Source: Streptomyces radiopugnans (GTDB taxonomy: Bacteria > Actinomycetota > Actinomycetes > Streptomycetales > Streptomycetaceae). Taken from it: DNA of 64,000 bases. The notes beneath the pieces are model-generated. The model was not told the DNA's origin. It saw only the letters and a program-made list of their open reading frames with translations, and did not search any database. A program made the position numbers and the translations under genes. Shown piece after piece: positions 27,827-36,150 of the stretch. Positions within the stretch are counted from its first letter, which is position 1, and each line of letters opens with the position of its first letter. The stretch lies in contig NZ_FOET01000019.1 of the NCBI RefSeq assembly GCF_900110735.1, positions 1-64,000 of the forward strand, given 5' to 3'.

Positions 27827-28911
27827 CGGGCGCTCCCCAGGGCGGTCAGCGGGTCGACGGAGGTGATGCGGCGGACGGACAGGGCGGCCCCGAGCGCCCC
27901 GAGGGCGATCATCACGGCGGCCGGGACGAGGACGGTGGCGGGTGTGAGCACGAAGGGCACGTCCATGCCGGAGACGAGGGCTCCGACGGCGGCGGCGCAG
28001 CCGGTGCCGATCAGGGTGCCGGCCGCCAGCAGGACGACGGCCTGGCCGAGGGCGTCCTTCAGCAAGGTGGCGGTGGAGGCGCCCAGGGCCTTGAGGACGG
28101 CGATGTCGCCGCTGCGCTGGATGGTCCACACGGTGAAGAAGGCGCCGACGACCAGGGCGGAGATCGCGAAGAGGAAGCCGCGCATCAGCTGCAGGGAGCC
28201 GTTCTCGGAGGCGTAGGAGCCGATCGCGGACAGCGATTCGTCCCTGGAGACCGTCCTCGTGCCCGCCGCGCGGTCGGCGGCCCCGACGTCGGTGGCGGAG
28301 GTGGTGCGCAGGGCGATGACGGTGGCCGTCGGCCCGTCGGCCCCGCCCGCGGAGGGCGTGATCTCCCGCCAGAGGCCGAGACCGGTCCAGACGACCGGGG
28401 TGTGGCTGAAGAAGGCGTCGCCGCTCACGGCGGCCACGGTCACCCGCCGTCCGGCGAGGACGAAGGCGTCACCCGCTGTGAGACCGAGGTCGTGAGCGGC
28501 GGTGGCGGACAGGACCACCGCATCGCCGCCGAGCCGGCCGCCGCCGGGGGCGAGCGCGGAGCCGGGCCGTACCCCGAAGGCGGACACACCGGCGCTCCTG
28601 TTCCCGGCGGTGGCCTTCGCGGTGGTGATGCCCAGCGGCTCGGCGCCGCTCACCCCGGGAGCCCTGGCCCAGCTGCGCCACTGCTCCTCGGTGACGGTGG
28701 AGTCCGCGTACGACGGCTCCCCGCCCTCGCCCGGGGCCGCGAAGGCGATCCTGTCGGCGGGCAGGGAGGTGATCGCGGAGGTGTTCTGCCGGCCCAGACC
28801 GGCGGTCAGGCCGGACAGCAGTCCGACCAGCAGGGTGATCAGCACGATGACGGTGCCCATCAGGGCGAAGCGCCCCTTGGCGAACTTCAGGTCTCTCCAC
28901 GCGACGAACAC
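27823..28911 (-). CDS. FtsX/MacB-type ABC permease
   Basis: 362 residues. One N-terminal helix (MGTVIVLITLLVGLLSGLTA), a roughly 200-residue extracytoplasmic domain, then three C-terminal helices with the FtsX motif (LFAISALVVGAFFTVWTIQR, then SGDIAVLKALGAS). This four-helix layout is that of MacB/FtsX-like mechanotransmission permeases. GTG 28911 starts FVAWRDLKFAKGRF, the usual N-terminus; longer in-frame extensions look non-coding. Divergent from the histidine-kinase gene across about 180 bp. Confidence 0.9.
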   Translation of the reverse strand: MFVAWRDLKFAKGRFALMGTVIVLITLLVGLLSGLTAGLGRQNTSAITSLPADRIAFAAPGEGGEPSYADSTVTEEQWRSWARAPGVSGAEPLGITTAKATAGNRSAGVSAFGVRPGSALAPGGGRLGGDAVVLSATAAHDLGLTAGDAFVLAGRRVTVAAVSGDAFFSHTPVVWTGLGLWREITPSAGGADGPTATVIALRTTSATDVGAADRAAGTRTVSRDESLSAIGSYASENGSLQLMRGFLFAISALVVGAFFTVWTIQRSGDIAVLKALGASTATLLKDALGQAVVLLAAGTLIGTGCAAAVGALVSGMDVPFVLTPATVLVPAAVMIALGALGAALSVRRITSVDPLTALGSAR

Positions 28912-29089
28912 GGTGCGGCCTGCCCTTCCAGGGGACACGGGGGTGGAAGCGGTATGCCCCCACTCTCGCCGCCGCCCTCCGGCAGGGCATCCGGCCCAGG
29001 ACGGCAATCGGCGGATCGAAAGGCGGCACGCCGGTTGCAACTTTCGACAGAGGACCGGCCGAGGGGCCTCTCCTTAGGATGGAAGGACT

Positions 29090-30334
29090 GTGAACACCGC
29101 CGCCCCCGCTCCGACCCCCACCACCCGGGCTCTGGCCTGGTGCCTGCATCTGCTGGTCGCCGGGTTGCTCGCGCTGACCGCCGGGCGGGCCGTGGCCGGC
29201 GGCTCTCCGCACGCCGGAGCGGTCGTCGCCGCGGCGGCGGCGTGCGGCCTGGTGTACGCGGCCGGTCCGCTGCTGCCCCGGGTGGGCCGCTCGCGGCGGT
29301 CCGCCGCGCTGTGGCTGGCCGCCGTGGGCGCCGCCTGGCTGGTGCTGCTGGCCCTCTCGGCGGACGGGGTGTGGGTGGCGTTCCCGCTGTACTTCCTCCA
29401 GCTCCACCTGCTGCCCCGCCGCGCGGGCCCGGCCGCCGTGGCGGCCACCGCGGCGGCGGCCACCGTCGGCTTCGCCGTCCACCAGGGCTCCTTCGGCGCG
29501 GCGGTGACGATCGGACCGGCCCTCGGCGCCGCCGTGGCGGTGGCTGTGGTGCGGGGGTACCAGACCCTGTACCGGGAGAGCGAACGGCGCAGGCGGCTGA
29601 TCGAGGAGCTCACCGCCACCCGTGCCGATCTGGCCGCGGCCCAGCACACCGCCGGCGTGCTGGCCGAGCGCGAACGCCTGGCCCGCGAGATCCACGACAC
29701 CCTCGCCCAGGGGCTGACCAGCATCCAGTTGCTGCTGCGGGCCGCCGAACGGGCCCTGCCCGGCGCGCCGGAGACCGCCGCCCGCCATGTCGGCCAGGCC
29801 CGCCAGGCCGCCGCCGACAACCTCGCCGAGGCCCGCCGCTTCGTCGCCGCCCTCGCCCCGCCCGCCCTGGAGGGCACCACCCTGGCCGGAGCCCTGGAGC
29901 GCCTGTGCGCCACCACCGGCGCCCGCCACCGGATCACCGCACGCCTGCGCCTCACCGGCGTTCCCGTCCCGCTGCCGACCGCGCACGAGGTCGCGCTGCT
30001 GCGGATCGCCCAGTCCGCCCTGTCCAACACCGTCCGCCACGCCGGGGCCGCCACCGTCGGGATCACCCTCGCCCACCTCGGCGACCACGTCGCCGTGGAG
30101 ATCGCCGACGACGGACGCGGTTTCGACCCCGGCCGTCCGCCCGCCCCCGGCCCGGAGGCCGGCGGGTTCGGGCTGGCCGCCATGCGCGCCCGCGCCCACG
30201 CCCTCGGCGGGGAGCTCACCGTCGAATCCGCCCCCGGCCGCGGCACCGTCCTGACCGCCCGGCTGCCCCTGGGCCGGCCCGCGGGCACCGCGGCCGGTCT
30301 CGACCCCGACCCCGCACCCGAGGCACGCCCGTGA
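29090..30334 (+). CDS. NarL-type sensor histidine kinase
   Basis: 414 residues. The first 160 or so residues contain about five hydrophobic helices with no large external sensor domain, suggesting intramembrane sensing. A short linker helix leads to a HisKA_3 dimerisation domain with the phospho-acceptor His202 in LAREIHDTLAQGLTSIQLLL. The HATPase domain shows QSALSNTVRHAGA, VEIADDGRGFD and GGFGLAAMRARA. GTG 29090 has a GGAAGG site. The response-regulator gene overlaps its stop (GTGA). The neighbouring divergent MacB-like exporter suggests an envelope- or drug-stress response. Confidence 0.94.
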   Translation: MNTAAPAPTPTTRALAWCLHLLVAGLLALTAGRAVAGGSPHAGAVVAAAAACGLVYAAGPLLPRVGRSRRSAALWLAAVGAAWLVLLALSADGVWVAFPLYFLQLHLLPRRAGPAAVAATAAAATVGFAVHQGSFGAAVTIGPALGAAVAVAVVRGYQTLYRESERRRRLIEELTATRADLAAAQHTAGVLAERERLAREIHDTLAQGLTSIQLLLRAAERALPGAPETAARHVGQARQAAADNLAEARRFVAALAPPALEGTTLAGALERLCATTGARHRITARLRLTGVPVPLPTAHEVALLRIAQSALSNTVRHAGAATVGITLAHLGDHVAVEIADDGRGFDPGRPPAPGPEAGGFGLAAMRARAHALGGELTVESAPGRGTVLTARLPLGRPAGTAAGLDPDPAPEARP

Positions 30335-30966
30335 CCGACTCCGCCATCCGTCTGCTCCTGGCCGACGACCACCCCGTCGTACGGGCGGGGCTGCGCGCCG
30401 TGCTGGAGACCGAACCCGGCATCGAGGTGGTGGCCGAGGCCGCCACCGCAGAGGCCGCGGTCGCCCGCGCCGCCGAGGGCGACGTCGACGTCGTCCTCAT
30501 GGACCTCCAGTTCGGCAAGGGGATGAACGGCGCCGAGGCCACCGCCGCGATCACCGCCCGCCCGTCGGCGCCCCGGGTGGTGATCGTCACCACCTACGAC
30601 ACCGACGCCGACACCCTCCCGGCCATCGAGGCCGGCGCCACCGGCTACCTCCTCAAGGACGCCCCTCCGGAGGACCTGGCCGCCGCCGTACGCACCGCCG
30701 CCGCGGGCCGCACCGCGCTGGCCCCGGCCGTCGCGGACCGGCTGATGAACCGGCTGCGCACCCCCGGCACCGCCCTGACACGGCGGGAGACCGAAGTGCT
30801 CGCCCTGGTCGCCGAGGGCCTGTCCAACCAGGCCGTCGGTGCCCGGCTCCACCTCACCGAGGGGACCGTCAAGTCCCATCTGGCCCGTGTCTACGCCAAG
30901 CTCGGCGTCGAATCCCGCACCGCCGCCGTCGCCGCCGCCACCGGACTCGGCCTCATCCGGCGGTAG
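30331..30966 (+). CDS. NarL/LuxR-family response regulator
   Basis: 211 residues. Receiver domain with acidic pocket LLLADDHPVVRAG, phospho-acceptor Asp58 in VVLMDLQFG, and conserved LLKDAPPEDL near its end. The C-terminal LuxR HTH is LTRRETEVLALVAEGLSNQA with LTEGTVKSHLARVYAKLGV. It is activated by the kinase encoded immediately upstream and probably controls the divergent ABC exporter. Confidence 0.95.
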   Translation: MTDSAIRLLLADDHPVVRAGLRAVLETEPGIEVVAEAATAEAAVARAAEGDVDVVLMDLQFGKGMNGAEATAAITARPSAPRVVIVTTYDTDADTLPAIEAGATGYLLKDAPPEDLAAAVRTAAAGRTALAPAVADRLMNRLRTPGTALTRRETEVLALVAEGLSNQAVGARLHLTEGTVKSHLARVYAKLGVESRTAAVAAATGLGLIRR

Positions 30967-31024
30967 CGGGCGGCACCGGCTGCCCGGTGGAACCCCCGGC
31001 CGGCACCGTTCGCGCCGTGCCCCC

Positions 31025-31051
31025 GCCCTCCCGGCCCCCGGCCGGGAGGGC
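31025..31051. terminator. Bidirectional intrinsic terminator
   Basis: A perfect 12-bp stem, GCCCTCCCGGCC (31025-31036) with GGCCGGGAGGGC (31040-31051), closes on a three-base CCC loop. It lies between the convergent response-regulator and ArsR-rhodanese genes, ending 3 bp from the latter's stop codon. Confidence 0.8.
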
Positions 31052-31053
31052 GC

Positions 31054-31731
31054 TCACAGGCCGGTTCCGGTGGCCACGGGCAGGTCGGCCAGGCGCCACT
31101 CGAGCATGCCGTCGCTCAGGCGGATCGCCTTGCGGCCCTGCTCGGCCAGCAGGCGTACCGCGTCATGGGCCATTACGCAGTACTCGCCGCGGCAGTAGGC
31201 GACGACCTCGACGCCGTCGGGCAGTTCGCCGACGCGCTCGGCGAGTTCGTCTACGGGGATGGATATCGCACCGGGGATGTGCCCGGCCGCGTACTCCTGC
31301 GCGGGGCGCACGTCCAGCACGACGACGTCGCCGGACCCGACCCGGGCCAGGAGTTCCTCCCGGGCGACCTCCCGGCCCGCCTCCTCGCCGAGGTAGGCGG
31401 TGCGGGCCGGTTCCACGGCGGCCTGGTGCGTCTGGGCCACCTCGCGCAGCAGCGCGAACAGACGGGCCACGTCGTCGCCGGCGAGCCGGTAGTGGATGCG
31501 CACCCCCTCGCGCCGGGTGGCCACCAGTCCGGCCTGCTTGAGGGTCTGCAGATGCGCGGAGGCGGTGGTCAGGTTCAGCCCGGCCGCCTTGGCGAGCGCG
31601 TCGACGGTGCGTTCCCCCTGGGCGAGCAGGTCGAGCAGCTCCAGGCGTTTTCCGCTGGCCAGGGCCTTGCCGGTGGCCGCGAACGCGTCGTAGAGCCGCG
31701 CCTTGGCCTGGGCCCTCGTGGTCTCCGCCAT
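31054..31731 (-). CDS. ArsR-family regulator fused to a rhodanese domain
   Basis: 225 residues. The N-terminal ArsR winged helix (KRLELLDLLAQGERTVDALA, then GLNLTTASAHLQTLKQAGLV) is followed by a rhodanese domain (DVVVLDVRPAQEYAAGHIPG) with an active-loop cysteine, Cys180, in VAYCRGEYC. ArsR-rhodanese fusions sense thiol, sulfur or oxidant stress, or use the loop cysteine to handle persulfide; the sensing mode here is inferred. ATG 31731 has GGAGG six bases upstream. It is divergent from an MFS exporter across 85 bp with a palindrome between, so repression of that pump is likely. Confidence 0.93.
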   Translation of the reverse strand: MAETTRAQAKARLYDAFAATGKALASGKRLELLDLLAQGERTVDALAKAAGLNLTTASAHLQTLKQAGLVATRREGVRIHYRLAGDDVARLFALLREVAQTHQAAVEPARTAYLGEEAGREVAREELLARVGSGDVVVLDVRPAQEYAAGHIPGAISIPVDELAERVGELPDGVEVVAYCRGEYCVMAHDAVRLLAEQGRKAIRLSDGMLEWRLADLPVATGTGL

Positions 31732-31741
31732 AACATCCTCC

Positions 31742-31758
31742 ATACTTCCATGGAATAT
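31742..31758. promoter_or_regulatory. Palindromic ArsR operator candidate
   Basis: ATA-C-TTCCATGGAA-TAT: a perfect 10-bp palindrome (31746-31755) with ATA/TAT arms offset by one base. It sits 11 bp upstream of the ArsR-rhodanese start and 59 bp before the divergent MFS gene, and is AT-rich relative to its surroundings. Confidence 0.6.
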
Positions 31759-31816
31759 CGTAGACGAGGATGGGCGCACCGGCCCAGCCTCCCGTACCGA
31801 GACCTGGAGGAGCGCC

Positions 31817-33097
31817 GTGAGGTTCTCCGACGACCACCAGGCACCGCCGGCCGCCGCCTCCGGGCGGCCCGTCCGGCTGGGCCTGAGAGAGAACTGGCTC
31901 CAGTTCACGCTGCTGGTCATCGTCAACGTCTGCGTCGGCGGCCTGGTCGGCCTGGAGCGCACGACCGTCCCGCTGATCGGCACCGACGTCTTCGGCCTGA
32001 CCAGCGACCTGGCGGTGTTCTCCTTCATCATCGCCTTCGGCATCACCAAGGCGCTGACCAACCTCGCCGCGGGCGCGCTCACGGCCCGCTTCCGCCGCAA
32101 GCAGCTGCTGGTGGCGGGCTGGCTGATCGGCGTCCCCGTCCCCTTCGTCCTGGCCTGGGCGCCCTCGTGGGGCTGGATCGTGGCGGCCAACGTCCTGCTC
32201 GGCCTCAACCAGGGCCTGACCTGGTCGATGACCGTCAACATGAAGATCGACCTCGTCGGCCCGGCCCGCCGGGGCCTGGCCACCGGCCTCAACGAGGCCG
32301 CCGGTTACACCGCCGTCGGCGTCACCGCCCTGCTCACCGGCTACCTCGCCACCGTCTACGGACTGCGCCCCGTCCCCGAACTCATCGGCGTCGTCTTCGT
32401 CGCCGCCGGTCTGGCCCTGTCCCTGGCCGTACGCGACACCGCCGCCCACGTCGCCCTCGAACTCGCCCAGCACACCAGGCCCCTGCCCGACGGCGAGGAC
32501 ACCGCCCTGGCCGCCACCTTCGCCCGTACCTCCTGGTACAACCGCTCCCTGCGCGGCGCCGGCCAGGCGGGCCTGGTGAACAACCTCAACGACGGCCTGA
32601 CCTGGGGCGTCTTCCCCCTGCTGTTCACCGAACACGGTCTGGGGCTGGCGGCCGTCGGCCTGATCAAGGGCCTCTACCCGATCCTGTGGGGCCTCGGCCA
32701 GATCCCCACCGGCCACCTCGCCGACCGCATCGGCCGCAAGCCCCTCATCGTCTCCGGCATGCTCGTCCAGGCCGCGGGCTTCGTCCTCGCCCTCGCCCTG
32801 CTGGACCGCCCGCTCCTGGCCGGAGTCCTGTCCGCGACCGCGCTCGGGATCGGCACCGCCATGGTCTACCCGGCCCTGATCGCCTCCGTCTCCGACCACG
32901 CCCACCCCACCTGGCGTGCCAACGCTCTGGGCACCTACCGCTTCTGGCGCGACATCGGCTACGCCGCCGGCGCACTCGTCGCCGGCGTCCTCGCCGACAC
33001 CCTCGGACTCGCCGCCACCGTGATCGCCGCCGCCGTCCTCACCGCCGCCTCCGGCCTGCTGGCCGCCCGCTGGATCACCGAGCACCCCGTACGGTGA
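31817..33097 (+). CDS. MFS transporter divergent from ArsR-rhodanese
   Basis: 426 residues, about 12 membrane helices. The motif-A-like loop GALTARFRRKQLLVAGWLIG after helix 2 and TGHLADRIGRKPLIVSGMLV after helix 8 show the two-fold MFS repeat. GTG 31817 has a GGAGGAG site. It belongs to the type repeatedly found beside ArsR-rhodanese regulators, so export of a toxic thiol, metalloid or sulfur compound is plausible, but the substrate is unknown. A strong hairpin follows the gene. Confidence 0.92.
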   Translation: MRFSDDHQAPPAAASGRPVRLGLRENWLQFTLLVIVNVCVGGLVGLERTTVPLIGTDVFGLTSDLAVFSFIIAFGITKALTNLAAGALTARFRRKQLLVAGWLIGVPVPFVLAWAPSWGWIVAANVLLGLNQGLTWSMTVNMKIDLVGPARRGLATGLNEAAGYTAVGVTALLTGYLATVYGLRPVPELIGVVFVAAGLALSLAVRDTAAHVALELAQHTRPLPDGEDTALAATFARTSWYNRSLRGAGQAGLVNNLNDGLTWGVFPLLFTEHGLGLAAVGLIKGLYPILWGLGQIPTGHLADRIGRKPLIVSGMLVQAAGFVLALALLDRPLLAGVLSATALGIGTAMVYPALIASVSDHAHPTWRANALGTYRFWRDIGYAAGALVAGVLADTLGLAATVIAAAVLTAASGLLAARWITEHPVR

Positions 33098-33119
33098 CCG
33101 GCCGCCCCGGCGGGGACGG

Positions 33120-33169
33120 CCGGACCGCCGGGGCCGCCGCCGACCGAGTGCGACGGCGGCCCGGTCCGG
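33120..33169 (+). terminator. Terminator after the MFS gene
   Basis: CCGGACCG (33120-33127) pairs with CGGTCCGG (33162-33169), and inside it GGCCGCCG pairs with CGGCGGCC, with a small asymmetric bulge. It starts 23 bp after the MFS stop codon. Confidence 0.65.
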
Positions 33170-33662
33170 TGAATCAGGTGCCACGGCTTCTGCGGTCCGT
33201 CCCGGTCATGGGGGCTCTCCGTTTCGTCGTGGGCCACGCGGCACCGCTCGCGCGCGGCCTTCCGGACGGGTGCGGCGCCGCCGGGGGGCGGGAGCGGCCG
33301 AGGTGTCGCGGGGAGGCGCCTTCGCCGGCCGCTCCCTGAAGCCTCCGAGGTCTCCGGGGTCGGCCGGGGACCTTCGCGCACGCCTGCGGAGTCCTGTGGG
33401 GCGAGCAGGCCGGGATCACCGAATGTTCGCTATTTCGAACGTCAGCCGAGCTGCCGGACGTTAAGGATCATAGAGAGGCGTCGAACGGTGTCAACACCTC
33501 CGGCCCGCCGCCGCGTGGCATCCGCGAGGAGGCGGAGCCGCCGGCCCGGCCGGGGCTGCGGGCCGAAAAATCCCGCACGGCGATGTCGAGAACCCGCGAC
33601 CGGCTCCGTCCCCGGGGTGAACGCGGCCACAATGGGCCGCACCAGTACCGAGGAGAGACACG
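33170..33662. other. Gene-free stretch before the DGPF/ECF42 pair
   Basis: About 490 bp with no convincing gene. An AT-richer patch near 33420-33475 includes GTTCG-CTATTT-CGAAC, a 5-bp inverted repeat that could be a promoter element. I see no other structure. Confidence 0.5.
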
Positions 33663-34070
33663 ATGGCCAAGTACCTGCTGCTCAAGCACTACCGCGGCGC
33701 CCCGGCCCCGGTCAACGACGTGCCCATGGACCAGTGGAAGCCGGAGGAGATCTCGGCCCACGTGAAGTACATGCAGGACTTCGCGGCCCGGCTGGAGGGG
33801 ACCGGCGAGTTCGTCGACGCCCAGGCGCTCTCCCCGGAGGGGACGTTCGTCCGGTACGACGGCGAGGGCCGCCCGCCCGTCACCGACGGGCCGTTCGCCG
33901 AGACCAAGGACCTCATCGCCGGCTGGATGGTGATCGACGTCGACAGCCACGAGCGCGCCGTCGAGCTGGCCGGAGAACTGTCGGCCGCCCCCGGGGCGGG
34001 CGGCAGGCCGATCCACGAGTGGCTCGAGGTGCGCCCGTTCCTGACCGCGCCGCCCACCATCACGGAGTGA
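33663..34070 (+). CDS. YCII/DGPF-domain protein
   Basis: 135 residues. The family name motif is present as VTDGPFAETKDLIAGWMVID, with KYLLLKHYRGAP at the start. DGPF proteins have a YCII-like ferredoxin fold and unknown catalytic activity. They are the hallmark neighbour of ECF42 sigma factors, often under the control of that sigma factor. ATG 33663 follows GAGGAGAG. The sigma gene begins about 5 bp after its stop. Confidence 0.92.
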   Translation: MAKYLLLKHYRGAPAPVNDVPMDQWKPEEISAHVKYMQDFAARLEGTGEFVDAQALSPEGTFVRYDGEGRPPVTDGPFAETKDLIAGWMVIDVDSHERAVELAGELSAAPGAGGRPIHEWLEVRPFLTAPPTITE

Positions 34071-34075
34071 CCCCG

Positions 34076-35251
34076 ATGGACGAGGCACTGCTCCGGAGCC
34101 TCACGCCGAGCGTGCTCGCGATCCTCGGCCGCCGCGGAGCCGACTTCGCGGCGGCCGAGGACGCCGTACAGGAAGCACTCCTGGAGGCGCTCCGCGTCTG
34201 GCCGGACCACCGGCCGCGGGATCCCAAGGGCTGGCTGGTCACCGTGGCCTGGCGCAAGTTCCTCGACGCGGCCCGGGCGGAGACCGCCCGCCGCCGGCGT
34301 GAGGAGCGCGTCGAGGAGGAGCCGGCGCCCGGGCCCGCGCCCGCGGTGGACGACACCCTCCAGCTCTACTTCCTGTGCGCCCACCCGTCGCTGACACCGT
34401 CGTCCGCGGTCGCGCTCACGCTGCGCGCCGTCGGCGGACTGACCACCCGCCAGATCGCCCGGGCCTACCTGGTGCCCGAGGCGACCATGGCGCAGCGGAT
34501 CAGCCGGGCCAAGCGCACCGTGGCCGGCGTACGCCTGGACCGGCCCGGCGACGTCGCCACCGTGCTGCGCGTCCTCTACCTGGTCTTCAACGAGGGCTAC
34601 TCCGGCGACGTCGACCTCGCGGCCGAGGCCATCCGGCTCACCCGGCAGCTCGCGGTCGCCGTCGACCACCCGGAGGCGGCGGGGCTGCTCGCCCTCATGC
34701 TGCTCCACCACGCCCGGCGCGCCGCCCGGACCGCGCCAGACGGCAGCCTGGTGCCGCTCGCCGAGCAGGACCGCGGCAGGTGGGACGCCGGACTGATCGC
34801 CGAGGGCATCGGGATCCTGCGGGCGGCGCTCGCCCGCGACCGGCTGGGCGAGTTCCAGGCCCAGGCCGCCATCGCGGCGCTGCACGCGGACGCGCCCACC
34901 GTCGAGGAGACCGACTGGGTGCAGATCGTCGAGTGGTACGACGAGCTCGTGCGCCTGACCGACAGCCCGGTCGTCAGGCTCAACCGCGCGGTGGCCGTCG
35001 GCGAGGCCGACGGACCGCGTGCCGGTCTGGCGGCGCTCGCGGCGCTGGAGGACTCCTCCCGGAGCGCTTCGGACAGAGGCCACCCCATGCCCCGCCACGC
35101 CGCGGTGGCGGCGTACCTCCACGAACGCGACGGCGACCTCGCGACGGCGGCACGGCTGTACGCCGAAGCGGCCGGCAAGGCCCCCAACCTCGCCGAGCGC
35201 GACCACCTGACGCGCCAGGCCGCCCGGCTCAACGCCCGCAGGCACCGCTGA
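34076..35251 (+). CDS. ECF42-type RNA polymerase sigma factor with TPR-like C-terminus
   Basis: 391 residues. Region sigma-2 is near the N-terminus (RGADFAAAEDAVQEALLEAL, then PRDPKGWLVTVAWRKFLDAA). Region sigma-4 is GGLTTRQIARAYLVPEATMA followed by QRISRAKRTV. The long C-terminal half (DUF6596-type, TPR-like, with VLYLVFNEGYSG and IVEWYDELVRLTDSPVVRLN) is typical of group ECF42, which lacks an anti-sigma factor; the extension is thought to regulate activity. ATG 34076 is preferred because GGAG lies eight bases upstream; a GTG at 34067 overlapping the DGPF stop is possible. Confidence 0.93.
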   Translation: MDEALLRSLTPSVLAILGRRGADFAAAEDAVQEALLEALRVWPDHRPRDPKGWLVTVAWRKFLDAARAETARRRREERVEEEPAPGPAPAVDDTLQLYFLCAHPSLTPSSAVALTLRAVGGLTTRQIARAYLVPEATMAQRISRAKRTVAGVRLDRPGDVATVLRVLYLVFNEGYSGDVDLAAEAIRLTRQLAVAVDHPEAAGLLALMLLHHARRAARTAPDGSLVPLAEQDRGRWDAGLIAEGIGILRAALARDRLGEFQAQAAIAALHADAPTVEETDWVQIVEWYDELVRLTDSPVVRLNRAVAVGEADGPRAGLAALAALEDSSRSASDRGHPMPRHAAVAAYLHERDGDLATAARLYAEAAGKAPNLAERDHLTRQAARLNARRHR

Positions 35252-35414
35252 CGGCAGCGCCGACGGTACCGCTGACGGGGCCGCGGCCCGGACCTGCCCG
35301 CGGCACCCGGCGCGCCCGCGGTGTCCCACCACCGGCTGCCCGGCACCGCCGTCGGGTGCCCCGCGCCGCGCGAGGCGGTGGCCCGCGTCCCGGCCCTGGA
35401 CCATCATGGGCCGG

Positions 35415-36047
35415 ATGACGATTCCTTCACCGGACGAGGTAGAGGCCGCGCGTACCCCGGCGGGCGGCCGGCGGCGGGATCAGCTCGCCGCCTGGGGTGT
35501 GCCCTGGCCGCCCCCGGCGGGCTGGAAGCAGCGTCTGGCCGACCAGTGGCACGCCGCCCGGCAGAGCCCGCACCGGGACGCCGCCCCCGCGGGGCCCGGT
35601 GGGGGAGGGGAGCCCGCGGCCGTACCCGGCGCCGGTGCGGTCCGGGTGCCGGGGCCGGAACCTGACTGGCAGCCGGCGCCGGCCCTGGGCTACCACGTGG
35701 GGAAGAACCCCGTCTTCCAGGTGAGCCCGTGGCAGTACGCGGCCGGCTTCTACCGGATCGTCGCCGGGCTGACGCCGCCGCTGGAGGCGGTCGCGGCCCG
35801 GCTGCGCCTGGAAGTGGAGCGCACCTGGGAGGAACTGGGCGAGGTGGACGTGGCCCTGTTCCGCATCCGGGGCACGGAGTTCGCCCTCAGCCGCTTCGCG
35901 CACCACGAGGAGCCCCGCCTGTTCGTGTGGCTGAACCGCTCGCAACGCGACGTCGAAGCGGCCCTGGACATCCTGCTCGGCGCGCTCGGGGTGGGCCGCG
36001 AGGCCGTGGCCTTCACCGAGGACCAGATGACGGACCGGTCCGGCTGA
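35415..36047 (+). CDS. Hypothetical protein
   Basis: About 210 residues, not recognised. The N-terminal third is Pro/Gly/Ala-rich with GVPWPPPAGWKQRLADQWHA. The C-terminal two thirds look folded (ALGYHVGKNPVFQVSPWQYA, then EVDVALFRIRGTEFALSRFA) and end near TEDQMTDRSG. No signal peptide or membrane segment. An ATG three codons earlier (35406) is possible; neither start has a clear ribosome site. It is alone between the ECF42 gene and the convergent operon below. Confidence 0.7.
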   Translation: MTIPSPDEVEAARTPAGGRRRDQLAAWGVPWPPPAGWKQRLADQWHAARQSPHRDAAPAGPGGGGEPAAVPGAGAVRVPGPEPDWQPAPALGYHVGKNPVFQVSPWQYAAGFYRIVAGLTPPLEAVAARLRLEVERTWEELGEVDVALFRIRGTEFALSRFAHHEEPRLFVWLNRSQRDVEAALDILLGALGVGREAVAFTEDQMTDRSG

Positions 36048-36150
36048 CTCCTCCGTCCCGCCGCGCCCGCAAGGCCTTCTGCGTCGGCGGCCGCACCCGC
36101 CGGGCACTCCCGGTGTCACCGCCGCGGCACCCGCCGCCGGGCCCCCGGCC

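Noticed and set aside
31703..31816. Longer N-terminus for the MFS gene starting inside the ArsR gene
   Set aside because: It would overlap the divergent gene and its operator; GTG 31817 has a strong ribosome site.
33420..33475. LexA-type SOS box near TTCG/CGAA
   Set aside because: The orientation is GTTCG...CGAAC, the reverse of the usual CGAAC...GTTCG arrangement, and the spacing is wrong.
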